Origin: Saprospiraceae bacterium
GTDB taxonomy: Bacteria; Bacteroidota; Bacteroidia; Chitinophagales; Saprospiraceae
Assembly (NCBI GenBank): GCA_016719615.1
Contig: JADJYQ010000001.1
Span: forward strand, 1,400,501 to 1,464,500
Length of the DNA stretch: 64,000 bases
Reading direction: 5' to 3'
Shown here: in pieces, positions 1-10,432 of the stretch
Layout: every line of letters starts with the position of its first letter
Numbering within the stretch: the stretch's first letter is position 1
Notes under the pieces: generated by a model
Told to the model about the DNA's origin: nothing
What the model saw: only the letters and a program-made list of their open reading frames with translations
Database searches by the model: none
Position numbers and translations under genes: made by a program

Positions 1-2789
1 TTGAAGTTCAGGATAAGAGCATACCTACAGTAGTTGCTCCGCCGAATATCGTGGTGAGCTGCTGGTTCTGGTTTGATGTTGACAATTTAGATGATCCTAA
101 CGATCCTACTTTCGGTAGAGTTGTTACTGATTTGACAAATAGAAAGAAAGTCGTAACTAATGACTTAGTATGTTATAACTATTGCGTAAGAAATGATATC
201 ACTGGTTACCCAGGATTCGTACCTGGTGCACCACCTTCAAATCCACCAGCTTGGAACAGAGCTTGTGAATACTATCGTTCATTATTTGACACAGCTCACG
301 CTGATAGAAAACATGAATTAACTTGGGGATTTGATGGATACGTTCTTAGCGCATGCGGAAACAATCCTACGATCAGTGTAAATGACAATCGCGAATGCGG
401 TCAGGGACAATTAACCAGAACTGTAGTTGCACGCGGACCTAACGGTATCAGCGTAACAGCTACTCAGACCATCTGGGTTGTTGACTGTGATCCATTCTAT
501 ATCAATCGTGCAGACAATTGCGATCCTGATGATGATATTACCTGGCCAGGTAACTGTACAGGTCAAGCTACAACCATCGCTGGTTGTGGTGCAAACATCA
601 GCCCTGATAATCCTTTATTAGGAAGACCAGTTGTTGAAAATGGTGCAGATGATCTTTGTGCATTGATCAGCATTGAGCATTTTGACGAAATTTTTACTAT
701 TGAGCCAGATGCATGCTTTAAAATACTGCGTAAATGGGTTGTAATTGACTGGTGTCAGTACGATCCTAGTTTAGATCCAATCAACGGAAGATGGGAGTAT
801 TTACAAATCATCAAAGTAACGGATACAGATAAACCTGTTGTTACGATCACTGTTGGAGATTGTGAGCCTGCCACTAAAACAAATGGAATTTGCTATGGAC
901 ATTTGAACATTACTGCTGATGCAACAGATAACTGTAGCCCATTAGATTGGTTATTCTATGAGTATAAGATCGATTTCTTTAACGATGGGAAAGGTGCATA
1001 TTCCGGTAAAGATGCCGTTGTAGGTCCATTAACGCGTAAAGAATTTGCTGCTGGTCGTACACCATTGTTCCATGATAATCCTTATGCAGACAATGAAAAT
1101 GATCCATTCAGTGCAAGTGGTACTTACCCGGTAGGTATACACAATATTTGCTGGCACGTTGAAGACGGTTGTGGAAATGTTGGTATTACTTGTCAGTTGT
1201 TCGAAGTGAAGGACTGCAAAGCACCAACTCCATACTGTTTGACAGGTGTTATTACCGTACCTATGCCATCTAGTGGTTGTGTTACTGTTTGGGCTAAAGA
1301 CCTTGACAGAGGTAGCTTCGACAATTGCACAGATGCAGATGACTTATTATTCTACTTCGACGGAGATCCTACAAAAACTGGAATCACTATCTGTTGTTCA
1401 GATTTCGTAGCAGCAGGTGCTAATGATGAATTAGTAGTAGATGTTCAAATGTGGGTTCAAGATGAAGAAGGCAATACAGATTATTGTAAAACAGTAGTTA
1501 TCGTTCAGGATAATCAGGATATCTGTCCAAATACAGGTTCGTTCAACGGAAGAATTTCAGGTAATCTGAAAACTGAGAACGATGATGAAATGGAATTATC
1601 TAATGTTCAATTATATGTTTCTGCAAACATGAAGCGTGAATTGATGACAACAAACGCTGGACAGTATTTATTTGGTGATTTAGAGCCAAATAGTTATAAT
1701 GTAAAAGTCAGCAGAAATGATGACCATGTGAATGGTGTAAGTACTGCAGACATCGTTAAGATTCAGCGCCATATTCTCGGAATTGAAACATTAAATACAC
1801 CATACAGATTGATAGCTGCTGATGTGAACAATAGTTCAAGTATTACAGCATCTGATGTTACTGAAATTAGAAAACTGGTATTAGGTGTTGCAAGTGAATT
1901 TAGTAAAGTTCAGTCTTGGACATTTATACCTAAGTCATTTGTATTCCCGAACCCAACACTTCCATGGAATGGTACACCACGAGAAGCCGGAGTTACAATT
2001 GTAAACGATGAAAAACACATTGCTGATTTCGTTGCTGTTAAAATGGGAGATGTTACCAATAATGCAAGGGGCCATAATGTAGCTGGAAGTAGCACTAGAA
2101 GTAATGGTAAATTGAATCTTGAAGTAGAAAACAACACAACTGTTGCAGGCGAACTGTACAAAGTTGAATTCAAATCAAGCAACTTCACAAATATCTCTGG
2201 TTACCAGTTTACTTTGAGATTTGACCGTCAGGCATTGACATTCGAAGGAATCGAAGCAGGTGTTTTAAATGTTGATGAAAGCAACTTTGGAAATAACCGC
2301 ATCCAGGAAGGCATTTTAACTACGAGCTGGAATAACAAAGTAGCTCAAAGTATAGATGCAGATGCTACCTTGTTTACAGTTGTGTTCCGTGCAAGCAATC
2401 AGGCTAGTATTGGCAACTTGTTGGCAATCACTTCTGATGTTACAGCGGCAGAAGCTTATGATGCATCATTGAATATCAAAGATGTTAACTTAGGTGTACG
2501 CACAGAAAGAGGAGTTGTAGAATCTGGTGTATTCGAATTATATCAGAACTCTCCAAATCCATTCGCTAAGGAGACCGTAGTAAGTTACCGTTTACCAGAA
2601 GCTGGAGCTGTTAAACTGAGCATCTATGACGTAACCGGCAAAGTATTGAGAGTATATGAAACACAGGGCACAAAAGGCTTAAATACCATCAAGGTACAGA
2701 AGTCTGAATTGAATGCCAGTGGAGTATTGTATTATCAGTTGGATGCTACCAATCATACGGCCACGAAGAGGATGGTTATTTTGGATTAA
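1..2789 (+). CDS. Large secreted HYR-type protein with dockerin-like, cohesin-like and T9SS sorting modules (5' end missing)
   Basis: The frame is open from base 3, and the residues before the first possible GTG (51) align with the inside of the next gene, so the true start lies upstream of the window. The visible 928 residues are cysteine-rich. In order they hold HYR/Ig-like segments with paired cysteines, a small beta-sandwich (about 1550-1720), a dockerin-like pair of helices with the loop DVNNSSSITASD (about 1720-1890), a cohesin-like beta domain (about 2100-2510) and a C-terminal T9SS type A sorting domain (about 2528-2789) starting FELYQNSPNPF and ending KRMVILD. T9SS cargo is exported across the outer membrane and the sorting domain is removed or used for attachment. 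Residues align without large gaps to the C-terminal 900 residues of the following gene and most positions are identical, so this is a tandem duplicate. The ligand or structural role is unknown. Confidence 0.88.
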   Translation, partial: EVQDKSIPTVVAPPNIVVSCWFWFDVDNLDDPNDPTFGRVVTDLTNRKKVVTNDLVCYNYCVRNDITGYPGFVPGAPPSNPPAWNRACEYYRSLFDTAHADRKHELTWGFDGYVLSACGNNPTISVNDNRECGQGQLTRTVVARGPNGISVTATQTIWVVDCDPFYINRADNCDPDDDITWPGNCTGQATTIAGCGANISPDNPLLGRPVVENGADDLCALISIEHFDEIFTIEPDACFKILRKWVVIDWCQYDPSLDPINGRWEYLQIIKVTDTDKPVVTITVGDCEPATKTNGICYGHLNITADATDNCSPLDWLFYEYKIDFFNDGKGAYSGKDAVVGPLTRKEFAAGRTPLFHDNPYADNENDPFSASGTYPVGIHNICWHVEDGCGNVGITCQLFEVKDCKAPTPYCLTGVITVPMPSSGCVTVWAKDLDRGSFDNCTDADDLLFYFDGDPTKTGITICCSDFVAAGANDELVVDVQMWVQDEEGNTDYCKTVVIVQDNQDICPNTGSFNGRISGNLKTENDDEMELSNVQLYVSANMKRELMTTNAGQYLFGDLEPNSYNVKVSRNDDHVNGVSTADIVKIQRHILGIETLNTPYRLIAADVNNSSSITASDVTEIRKLVLGVASEFSKVQSWTFIPKSFVFPNPTLPWNGTPREAGVTIVNDEKHIADFVAVKMGDVTNNARGHNVAGSSTRSNGKLNLEVENNTTVAGELYKVEFKSSNFTNISGYQFTLRFDRQALTFEGIEAGVLNVDESNFGNNRIQEGILTTSWNNKVAQSIDADATLFTVVFRASNQASIGNLLAITSDVTAAEAYDASLNIKDVNLGVRTERGVVESGVFELYQNSPNPFAKETVVSYRLPEAGAVKLSIYDVTGKVLRVYETQGTKGLNTIKVQKSELNASGVLYYQLDATNHTATKRMVILD

Positions 2790-2813
2790 TGAACTAAATA
2801 ACTTAGCATAAGT

Positions 2814-2848
2814 AAATGGGGATCACTAACATGATCCCCATTTTTTTT
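2814..2848 (+). terminator. Rho-independent terminator
   Basis: A perfect 10 bp stem (ATGGGGATCA, 2816-2825, pairing with 2832-2841) with a 6-base loop is followed by a run of eight T. It begins 24 bases after the stop codon of the first T9SS gene, so the two tandem paralogs are probably separate transcripts. Confidence 0.9.
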
Positions 2849-3272
2849 GACATTGGCACAGTTTTGGTAATATTATTATGGAATTCCATACTCGGATTCT
2901 CTTTTCATAAAATCCTACCCTTATTGGTAAGTCATTACCATCAATAAATATTTAATTTGATTCAACCCTTAGCTAAAAAAATAGCAGGGGGTTAAATATT
3001 TTACAGCTTTAAGATCAATACTCTTAAATATGGCTGTAAAATAAATATCATCAATTGCTTGACGACTTATTCCAAATGATAGATTATTGTGTTGTCGCTA
3101 TAAGGATTCTAAAGGCATTGTAGATGTAATTATTGCATTCATACAAGACCCATCAGAATAGTAACACCCAATTTTTATAACCACAGCTCATACTTTATTT
3201 GTAACCACTCAGTACTCAACTGTCCTGGCAACGGCTATGCTGTTGTTTCGGACAAGATGAAGCAATTTTTTA
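2849..3272. other. Gene-free interval between the two paralogs
   Basis: No convincing open frame. A 6 bp inverted repeat (TGGTAA, 2925-2930, with 2935-2940) is the only small structure seen. The interval should hold the promoter of the second paralog, but I found no exact TAnnTTTG element; the closest is a TTTATTTG-like string near 3188-3196. Confidence 0.5.
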
Positions 3273-6200
3273 ATGAAGAGTACAATAACAAATTCCAAGA
3301 GTATGATTAGACTATGCTTACTTAATTTGAGAAGACAGTTTCAAAAGAATTGTCTGATGCCTATGGCGGCTTTGTTTGTCGTGTTGCAAGTCAATGCAGC
3401 AAATGAGCCAAAGGACCAGGCCCTTGTTTCACAAATGGTGTGTCATGACCACATACAGGTGAGTTTGGATGAAAATTGCCAGGCAACAGTGTTGCCACAG
3501 CATTTGCTGGAGCAGTTTGGATTCAACTTTCTGTATGAAGTCACTGCGAGGGACTGGGAAACGAATAAACTTGTGGACGAAGATCCTGTTGCACCTTATT
3601 TACAATTAGGTGCTGCTCAAATAGGAAGATGTCTGCGAGTAACAATTCGCGAAATTTCAACAGGGAATTCCTGTTGGGGAAAAGTGTGTGTGGAGGATAA
3701 ACTACCTCCAAGATTAGATTGTCCAAGAGATCTGAGTATCGAATGTTTTGAGAGTACAGATCCAGCATTTACAGGGACTCCGTCTGTTTTTGAAAGATGT
3801 AGCGGTTATACACTTACGTATAAAGACGTAGTGAGTAAAGGTTCTTGTATTAGCGGATATGATAGAATCATTACCCGTTATTTTATTGCAGTTGATGGTT
3901 CCGGAAACAGAGATACTTGTATTCAAACGATTACGGTTGAATTAGGTGATTTGAACAATCTTACCTATCCTTTAAATTATGATGGCCTGGTTTTACCTGG
4001 TCATACATATGCATTGAGTTGTGATGGAAAATACAATCCTTCTAAAAATGTTTCTTCACATATTTTGCCTTATCCACAATGTGTAGATGGATATTTAATT
4101 GATTCGGCAATTTTCATTGGTTCGGGTGCAAGAGTTCCTAAGAAATTAGGATGGAATTGTATAGCTACCGGACCTTATGAAGGCCATCCAAATCCACATC
4201 CGATATTCTACCCGGCGAATGGCGCTTGTTGGGGAGATAACGATATCATTATGTGGGAAGGTACTGGTGAACCGGGCAATTCTGGATGTTCCAATATAGC
4301 AGTAACATTTCGCGATATACGAATTGATATCACCAAACCAGGTTGTGATGCTGGGCCCGTTGGTTGTTATAAATTACTTCGGGTTTGGACATTATTGAAT
4401 TGGTGTACTGGAGAAGTCAAAGACACAAATCAAATTATTAAAGTCATGGACTTGGTTCCACCTACAGTCCTTTACCCTGACAGCCTTGTAATCAATACAG
4501 ACCCTTGGAGATGCGAAGGTCGCTGGGATGTTGCTCCAGCATGGGTTATTGATAATTGTTCAAATGACATCCGTTACTCAATAAGAGTAGAGAGCGGAAC
4601 AGTTTTGGGCAGTGATGTTCAAGGTTATGTCGTGGTAAATCTTCCTCTTGGTATCCAAAACGCTTACATTGTTGCAGAGGACTGCTGCGGTAATATTACC
4701 GAGAGAAGAGTTGTCCTTGATGTACAAGACAATACTCCTCCAACTGCAGTTTGTGATCAAAAAACTGTAGTAACAATTTCTGGCTCTCAAAGCCCAGGTG
4801 ACAATACTGCAAAAGTATTTGCATCAACTTTTGATGATGGTTCATTCGATAATTGCAATCCGCATTTATTTTATAAAGTGATCCGAATGGATGAACTTTT
4901 AGGAACCAACAATGGAAGCGAAGGGAACAACATACAAACTTGTAACGGTACTAATGGAGATGATGATGCTCGTTTAAACGGCCATCAGATTTACTTTGAT
5001 GATTTTGTTAAATTCTGCTGTGCAGATGCCGGAAAATCAATAATGGTAGTTTTTCGAGTTTATGACCGCGATCCTGGAACAGGTCCTGTTCACCCAGGTA
5101 GAATGAATCAAGGTGGTGATTTATTTGGACGATTTTCAGACTGTATGGTCGAAGTTGAAGTTCAAGATAAAAGTATTCCAACCGTAGTTGCACCTCCTGA
5201 TATAGTAGTGAGTTGTATGTTTTGGTTTGATATTGATGCTATTAAAAATCCAAACAACGATGTGTTTGGTAAAATTGTCAGTGATCTGGCATTAAGGGCA
5301 AAAGTAAAAACCACGGATATGGTTTGTAGCCAGTATTGTGATGCTAACCACATTACGGGATACCCCGGTTACATTCCTGTAACTCCTCCTAATCCAATTC
5401 CTGCATCAACGAATGCATGCAATTATTATAACAGTTACTTTAATCCTGCACATCCAAATAATAAATATGAATTGGTGTGGGGTTTTGATGGCTATATCCT
5501 AGCTTCATGCAGTGCAAATCCAAATATTGAAGTTCGAGATTTACGTGAATGCGGACAGGGAAGGATATTGCGCGATATTTCTGTAAATGGTCCTAATGGC
5601 CAGGTGATAACTGCAACGCAAACGATCTGGGTGGTGAATTGTGATCCATTCTATGTGAACAGAGCAAATTTCTGTGATGACAATGACGATATCGTATGGC
5701 CGGATTGCCAGGGAAATGGTACCTATATACAAGGATGTGGAGCTGATATCAGCCCAGAAAATCCTTTACTTGGTAAACCTTATGTGGTGTCTGGTGCAAG
5801 AAACCAATGTAGTCTGATTGCTATTGAGCATTTTGATGAAGTGTTTACGATAGAACCTGATGCATGTTTTAAAATACTGAGAAAATGGGTAGTAATTGAT
5901 TGGTGTCAATATGATCCAAATTATTCTGCTGAAAATGGAAGATGGGAGTTTACCCAAATTATCAAAGTTCGTGATTTAGATAAACCTGTTGTAGGTATAA
6001 GTATCGGACAATGTGAGCCAGCTGAAAAGACAAATGGTATTTGTTATGGTCACCTGAGCATTACACCGGAAGTTACTGATAACTGTACTCCTGAGGATTG
6101 GTTGAATTTTGAGTACAAAATCGACTTGTACAATGATGGAAATGGAAGCCACTCTGGAAATGATTTAGCAGTTGGTCCTTTAACTAAAAAAGAATTTGCT

Positions 6201-7937
6201 GCAGGTCGCACTCCATTATTTAATGACAATCCATACGCAGATGACAATAACAATCCATTTGAAGCTTCTGGTACTTATCCTGAAGGCGTACATAAAATTT
6301 GCTACTATGTAGAAGATGGATGCGGAAATCTTGGAACATTTTGCACGTTATTCGAAATCAAAGATTGTAAAGCTCCAACTCCTTATTGTTTAACTGGAAT
6401 CATAACAGTTCCAATGCCAACAACCGGCTGTGTAGACATTTGGGCTAAAGACCTTGATTTTAACAGCTTTGACAATTGTACACCAAAGAATAAATTGAAA
6501 TTTTATTTTGATGGTGATACATCCAAGAGAAGTATACGCGTATGTTGTGATGATTTTGTTGCTAAACAAAAAGCGGATGAACTTACCATTGAAGTTCAAA
6601 TGTGGGTTGAAGACGAAGAAGGCAATAAAGACTATTGTACAACTGTAGTTATCGTACAAGATAATCAAAACATTTGTCCGAATCCGCCGACTTTAAATTC
6701 AGGCAACGTCAATGGATTTGTAAAAACAGAAAATGGAGAATTCACAGCAAAAGCTGCAGTGGAACTCTATAATGCAAATGCATTGGTAAGACAATCAACA
6801 ACCAATAACACGGGTAATTATCTCTTTGGAGATTTGAGCTTGAATGCTAACTATAACATCAAATCCAGAAGATTGGATGATGCTGCAAATGGTGTAACAA
6901 CTGCAGATATCGTTAAAATTCAACGCCACATATTAGGTATGGAATTATTAAGCAGCCCATATAAAATGATTGCTGCGGATGTTAATAAGACCTATTCTGT
7001 GACTGCTGCTGACATCTCTGAAATTCGTAAATTGATTCTTGGTGTGAATGCAGAATTTCCTAAAGTGAGTTCATGGTTGATGATTCCTTCAGATTTTACA
7101 TTTAGCAATCCACAACAACCATGGGATTTTCCAACGGAGAAAAATTTTGTTACTTTAAACCCATCTACCAAAGTTGATTTTATTGCAGTCAAAATGGGAG
7201 ACGTTAACAATTCAGCTTCTGCCAGTGGTTTGTTGAATGCTTCAGGTCGTTCAGATGCATTGAATTTATTCATTGACGAAAAGGAATTGATTGCAGGAGA
7301 ATCCTATCAAATGGATATTAAAGCTACTGATTTTCATCAGATAAGCGGCATGCAGATGACATTCCAATTCGATGACAAAGTAATTGCTTTTGAATCTTAT
7401 GCTTCTGGTGCAATTCGTCTTGATGATGCAAATTTTGGATTCCAGAGCATTGATAAAGGATTGTTGGCCATGAGCTGGAATGATCAAAAAGCAACAACGG
7501 CTACTCAAAATGAAGTCTTGTTCAGTTTGAAATTCATAGTTTTGGCAAATGCGAAAGCTGGTTCAGCAATTGCATTGAACAATACAATCACACGCATTGA
7601 AGCGTATGACCTTGGTTTAAATGTGAAGGATATTCAATTAAGTGCACGTTCCGGAAATGTACAAACACAAACTACTGTGTTTGAACTATACCAGAATACA
7701 CCTAATCCATTTGACAAGGAAACAACAATAAGCTTTAAATTGAATGAATCAACAGATGCGCAACTTAGTATCTATGATGTAACTGGTAAAGTAATTTATC
7801 TCAATCAATTAAAAGCGCACAAAGGTTTGAACTCAATCAAAGTTCAAAAATCCGATCTTCCAGGTGCTGGTATTTATTACTATCAACTGGATGCTGCCGA
7901 CCGTACTGCAACGAAGCGTATGGTGATACTTGACTAA
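3273..7937 (+). CDS. Giant secreted HYR-type protein with dockerin-like, cohesin-like and T9SS sorting modules
   Basis: 1554 residues. The N terminus has a basic stretch and a hydrophobic segment (about 29-42) ending VNA before ANEP, consistent with a Sec signal peptide; an internal Met at residue 11 is an alternative start. HYR/Ig-like segments with regular cysteines follow, including a clear one at about 145-230 (CPRDLSIEC ... DGSGNRDTC) and others near 485 and 1030. Then come a small beta-sandwich (about 1140-1195), a dockerin-like pair (about 1200-1265, loop DVNKTYSVTAAD), a cohesin-like domain (about 1325-1460) and a T9SS type A sorting domain (about 1470-1554). From about residue 640 on it is colinear with the upstream gene. 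Related proteins are typical of Saprospiraceae and are assumed to be surface or adhesin proteins; that role is inference. Confidence 0.9.
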   Translation: MKSTITNSKSMIRLCLLNLRRQFQKNCLMPMAALFVVLQVNAANEPKDQALVSQMVCHDHIQVSLDENCQATVLPQHLLEQFGFNFLYEVTARDWETNKLVDEDPVAPYLQLGAAQIGRCLRVTIREISTGNSCWGKVCVEDKLPPRLDCPRDLSIECFESTDPAFTGTPSVFERCSGYTLTYKDVVSKGSCISGYDRIITRYFIAVDGSGNRDTCIQTITVELGDLNNLTYPLNYDGLVLPGHTYALSCDGKYNPSKNVSSHILPYPQCVDGYLIDSAIFIGSGARVPKKLGWNCIATGPYEGHPNPHPIFYPANGACWGDNDIIMWEGTGEPGNSGCSNIAVTFRDIRIDITKPGCDAGPVGCYKLLRVWTLLNWCTGEVKDTNQIIKVMDLVPPTVLYPDSLVINTDPWRCEGRWDVAPAWVIDNCSNDIRYSIRVESGTVLGSDVQGYVVVNLPLGIQNAYIVAEDCCGNITERRVVLDVQDNTPPTAVCDQKTVVTISGSQSPGDNTAKVFASTFDDGSFDNCNPHLFYKVIRMDELLGTNNGSEGNNIQTCNGTNGDDDARLNGHQIYFDDFVKFCCADAGKSIMVVFRVYDRDPGTGPVHPGRMNQGGDLFGRFSDCMVEVEVQDKSIPTVVAPPDIVVSCMFWFDIDAIKNPNNDVFGKIVSDLALRAKVKTTDMVCSQYCDANHITGYPGYIPVTPPNPIPASTNACNYYNSYFNPAHPNNKYELVWGFDGYILASCSANPNIEVRDLRECGQGRILRDISVNGPNGQVITATQTIWVVNCDPFYVNRANFCDDNDDIVWPDCQGNGTYIQGCGADISPENPLLGKPYVVSGARNQCSLIAIEHFDEVFTIEPDACFKILRKWVVIDWCQYDPNYSAENGRWEFTQIIKVRDLDKPVVGISIGQCEPAEKTNGICYGHLSITPEVTDNCTPEDWLNFEYKIDLYNDGNGSHSGNDLAVGPLTKKEFAAGRTPLFNDNPYADDNNNPFEASGTYPEGVHKICYYVEDGCGNLGTFCTLFEIKDCKAPTPYCLTGIITVPMPTTGCVDIWAKDLDFNSFDNCTPKNKLKFYFDGDTSKRSIRVCCDDFVAKQKADELTIEVQMWVEDEEGNKDYCTTVVIVQDNQNICPNPPTLNSGNVNGFVKTENGEFTAKAAVELYNANALVRQSTTNNTGNYLFGDLSLNANYNIKSRRLDDAANGVTTADIVKIQRHILGMELLSSPYKMIAADVNKTYSVTAADISEIRKLILGVNAEFPKVSSWLMIPSDFTFSNPQQPWDFPTEKNFVTLNPSTKVDFIAVKMGDVNNSASASGLLNASGRSDALNLFIDEKELIAGESYQMDIKATDFHQISGMQMTFQFDDKVIAFESYASGAIRLDDANFGFQSIDKGLLAMSWNDQKATTATQNEVLFSLKFIVLANAKAGSAIALNNTITRIEAYDLGLNVKDIQLSARSGNVQTQTTVFELYQNTPNPFDKETTISFKLNESTDAQLSIYDVTGKVIYLNQLKAHKGLNSIKVQKSDLPGAGIYYYQLDAADRTATKRMVILD

Positions 7938-7963
7938 GCGATTAGCAGTTTAATAAGAAAATG

Positions 7964-7996
7964 AAAAGTCTCCATTCATAAAGAATGGAGACTTTT
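7964..7996. terminator. Bidirectional terminator between convergent genes
   Basis: A 14 bp perfect stem (AAAAGTCTCCATTC, 7964-7977, with 7983-7996) and a 5-base loop. T-runs lie on the 3' side in both directions, so it can stop the plus-strand T9SS gene and the minus-strand sppA, whose stop codon is at 7999-8001. Confidence 0.9.
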
Positions 7997-7998
7997 TT

Positions 7999-9777
7999 TT
8001 ATTGTTGTAACCACAATGGAAGCCTCATCTGGGCCTTACCCGATGATTTTTCTAAATCATTTAGATTTTTATAAACGGGCCCCCATTTGCCTAATTCTTT
8101 TTGAATTTGGCGATTTGTAATTTTTGTTTCAATTTCTTTGTTTCCCTGAAGTTCATCCATGAATTTTTGGATCGGATCTTTTTGAGTAGGGAACTCACTG
8201 ACTCTGAATTTTTCAACACTTGCCATCCTTGCGGCGAGCACTATTGCATCCTGAAGGGATCCAGTCATATTTGCTAAATTCAATTGAACAGCTCTGGTGC
8301 CGCTCCATATTCTGCCTTTTGCAATCTTGCGGGCATCATCGATACTAATGTTTCTGCCCTCTGATACGATATTGAGAAATCGATTATAGACGTTTTCAAT
8401 ATTTTCTTCCATGATCTTTTTCTCGATGCTTCCCCATGGAAATGTTAGTTGGAATGCATTAGAATATGCACCGGTTCCAACAGTATCAAAATCAATACCT
8501 ATTTTGTCTCCTGATAATTTCGCCATGTTGGGGATGAGTGCAAATACGCCTATTGAACCAGTTAAGGTATAGGGATTCGTGATGATGGTATCCGCAAAAC
8601 TGGAGATATAATATCCACCTGAAGCGGCATAATCGCCCATTGATACCACTACCGGTTTTCCTGATTGTTTGATTAATTTTATTTCCTGCAGAAAATCATC
8701 GCTCATGATTGCAGAACCTCCGGGTGAATTCACGCGAAGAACTACTGCCTTGAAACTTGAAGTTTTGCGGATGTCGCGAAGAACGTTTAGATATTTTCTG
8801 CCTATTTCTCCTTCTTCGCCATATTCATCATTAATGCTTCCTTCTGCAAAAACCAATGCAATCCTGTTGGAACTTGAATAATCTTCATCATCATCTTTTT
8901 TTGATTCAAAGTATTTATTTAATGAAATGAAATTAATTTTGGCAGCGTCGTCAAGGCTCAGTTTTGTACGTATGGCCTGATAGGCATCAGATTCATTTGA
9001 CAACATGTCAATCAACTTATGTTCTTTAGCTTTGTCCGGGGAATAACTAAGAAATTGATCGAAATTATTTCTTAAAGTTTCAAAACTAATATTTCTTGAT
9101 GCGGCTATTTCTTGAGTGTAATAGTTGAATATTTCATTTTGGTATTCACGTAGCTGAACCCGGTTACTATCGCTCATTTTATTCATTCGGAAGGGCTCTG
9201 TAGCACTTTTGAAATCGCCGGCATAGTAGATGTTAAAATCCATACCGATTTTGTCGGTAAATTCTTTGTAATGCGGGATGGAATAACTAAACCCTTTTAA
9301 ATCAACAAAACCAATGGGATGAAGATGGATTTCATCGGCAACTGAGGCCAGGTAGTAGCTTTTGTGATCTAAAAATAAGTGGTAACTTAAAATAAACTTG
9401 CCGCTTTCTTTGAATTTTAAAAGCGCATCCCTGATTTCTTTGAGGGTCGCATAGCCGTTTGCAGAGGAATTGATATTCATATATATTCCTTTGATTTTTG
9501 AATCTTTGCCGGCCTTTTCTATGGTTTTAACCAAATCCCTGAGTCCTATAGTTCCTTCGTTATTGAGGGAAAAACCACTCAGCGGAATATTGTTACTTTG
9601 TTCAGGAATGGGTTCCTGAAATTCAAATTTCAGAACTGTAGAATCAGTGATATCAACACCTGATTTTTCACCGGCGATGATCCCTGCGCCAATTGCAGTA
9701 AAGATCAATATAACTGCAATCAGCGCCAAAATTGTTCCCAGACAAGAAGAAAAAACGTTAGAGAAAAATGATTTCAT
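7999..9777 (-). CDS. sppA: Signal peptide peptidase SppA, 67 kDa (long) type
   Basis: 592 residues, the length of the long, duplicated SppA form. SppA cleaves leftover signal peptides in the inner membrane. One N-terminal membrane segment (about 13-35) is visible. The catalytic lysine lies in GDFKSATEPF (about residue 190), which matches the lysine motif of the E. coli enzyme, and the nucleophile serine lies in GDYAASGGYY (about 386); VNSPGGSA precedes it. It is the last gene of a minus-strand operon, 4 bases after the deoxynucleoside kinase stop, and is followed by a bidirectional terminator. Confidence 0.95.
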   Translation of the reverse strand: MKSFFSNVFSSCLGTILALIAVILIFTAIGAGIIAGEKSGVDITDSTVLKFEFQEPIPEQSNNIPLSGFSLNNEGTIGLRDLVKTIEKAGKDSKIKGIYMNINSSANGYATLKEIRDALLKFKESGKFILSYHLFLDHKSYYLASVADEIHLHPIGFVDLKGFSYSIPHYKEFTDKIGMDFNIYYAGDFKSATEPFRMNKMSDSNRVQLREYQNEIFNYYTQEIAASRNISFETLRNNFDQFLSYSPDKAKEHKLIDMLSNESDAYQAIRTKLSLDDAAKINFISLNKYFESKKDDDEDYSSSNRIALVFAEGSINDEYGEEGEIGRKYLNVLRDIRKTSSFKAVVLRVNSPGGSAIMSDDFLQEIKLIKQSGKPVVVSMGDYAASGGYYISSFADTIITNPYTLTGSIGVFALIPNMAKLSGDKIGIDFDTVGTGAYSNAFQLTFPWGSIEKKIMEENIENVYNRFLNIVSEGRNISIDDARKIAKGRIWSGTRAVQLNLANMTGSLQDAIVLAARMASVEKFRVSEFPTQKDPIQKFMDELQGNKEIETKITNRQIQKELGKWGPVYKNLNDLEKSSGKAQMRLPLWLQQ

Positions 9778-9781
9778 AAAT

Positions 9782-10432
9782 TTAAGTATTTAAGATTTTA
9801 ATGTGATGTAAGCCAGGGGCATATGATTTAGTCAAAATGCTTTTGAGTTCATTATAAATATGTTGATCATGAATAAAATCCTGATCGTGCAAATCGATAA
9901 CAACAACAGGTAGTTGCGTTTGATTTTTAAAAAAATAAAAATAACTCTCCTGAATTTTTGATAAATATTCGTTACTGATATGTGTTTCAAATAAACGACC
10001 CCGTTTGTCAATATTGCTTTGAACCTGAGGAACATCTCTGTGCAGATATACGATCAGATCAGGTTTTGGTAAACTGTGTGTTAGCGCAGTATAGATTTTG
10101 AAATACAATTTGTATTCTTCTGCACTGAGATTGGCTCTGGCAAATAATAGGCTTTTTAGGATCGTGTAATCGGATATCGTAAAGTCGTAAAATAAATCGG
10201 TGCTTGAAACTTCCAATTGAATTTGTTTTTGACGTTCTGTAAGAAAGAATAATTCAACGGTAAGTGCATAGCGTGTTGGATCTTTATAAAAATATTCCAA
10301 AAATGGATTTTGTGCAAATTCCTCAAGGACGATTTTACAATTAAAATCCAAACAAATCATTTGACAAAAGCTGGTTTTGCCGGCTCCTATATTGCCTTCA
10401 ATGCTAATATATTTGTTAGGAAACAGTTTCAT
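9782..10432 (-). CDS. Deoxynucleoside kinase (dGK/dCK/TK2-like family)
   Basis: 216 residues. The P-loop IEGNIGAGKTSF lies at about 10-21. The segment FYKDPTRYALTVELFFLTERQ and the later LHRDVPQVQSNIDKRGR fit the family that phosphorylates deoxynucleosides for the dNTP salvage pathway. Substrate choice cannot be read from sequence alone. It overlaps the end of folK by 17 bases and precedes sppA by 4 bases, so all three are probably co-translated from one message. Cytoplasmic. Confidence 0.88.
   Translation of the reverse strand: MKLFPNKYISIEGNIGAGKTSFCQMICLDFNCKIVLEEFAQNPFLEYFYKDPTRYALTVELFFLTERQKQIQLEVSSTDLFYDFTISDYTILKSLLFARANLSAEEYKLYFKIYTALTHSLPKPDLIVYLHRDVPQVQSNIDKRGRLFETHISNEYLSKIQESYFYFFKNQTQLPVVVIDLHDQDFIHDQHIYNELKSILTKSYAPGLHHIKILNT

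Noticed and set aside
2925..2940. An operator or attachment site at the 6 bp inverted repeat
   Set aside because: Too short and not placed near a promoter element; expected by chance in AT-rich DNA.
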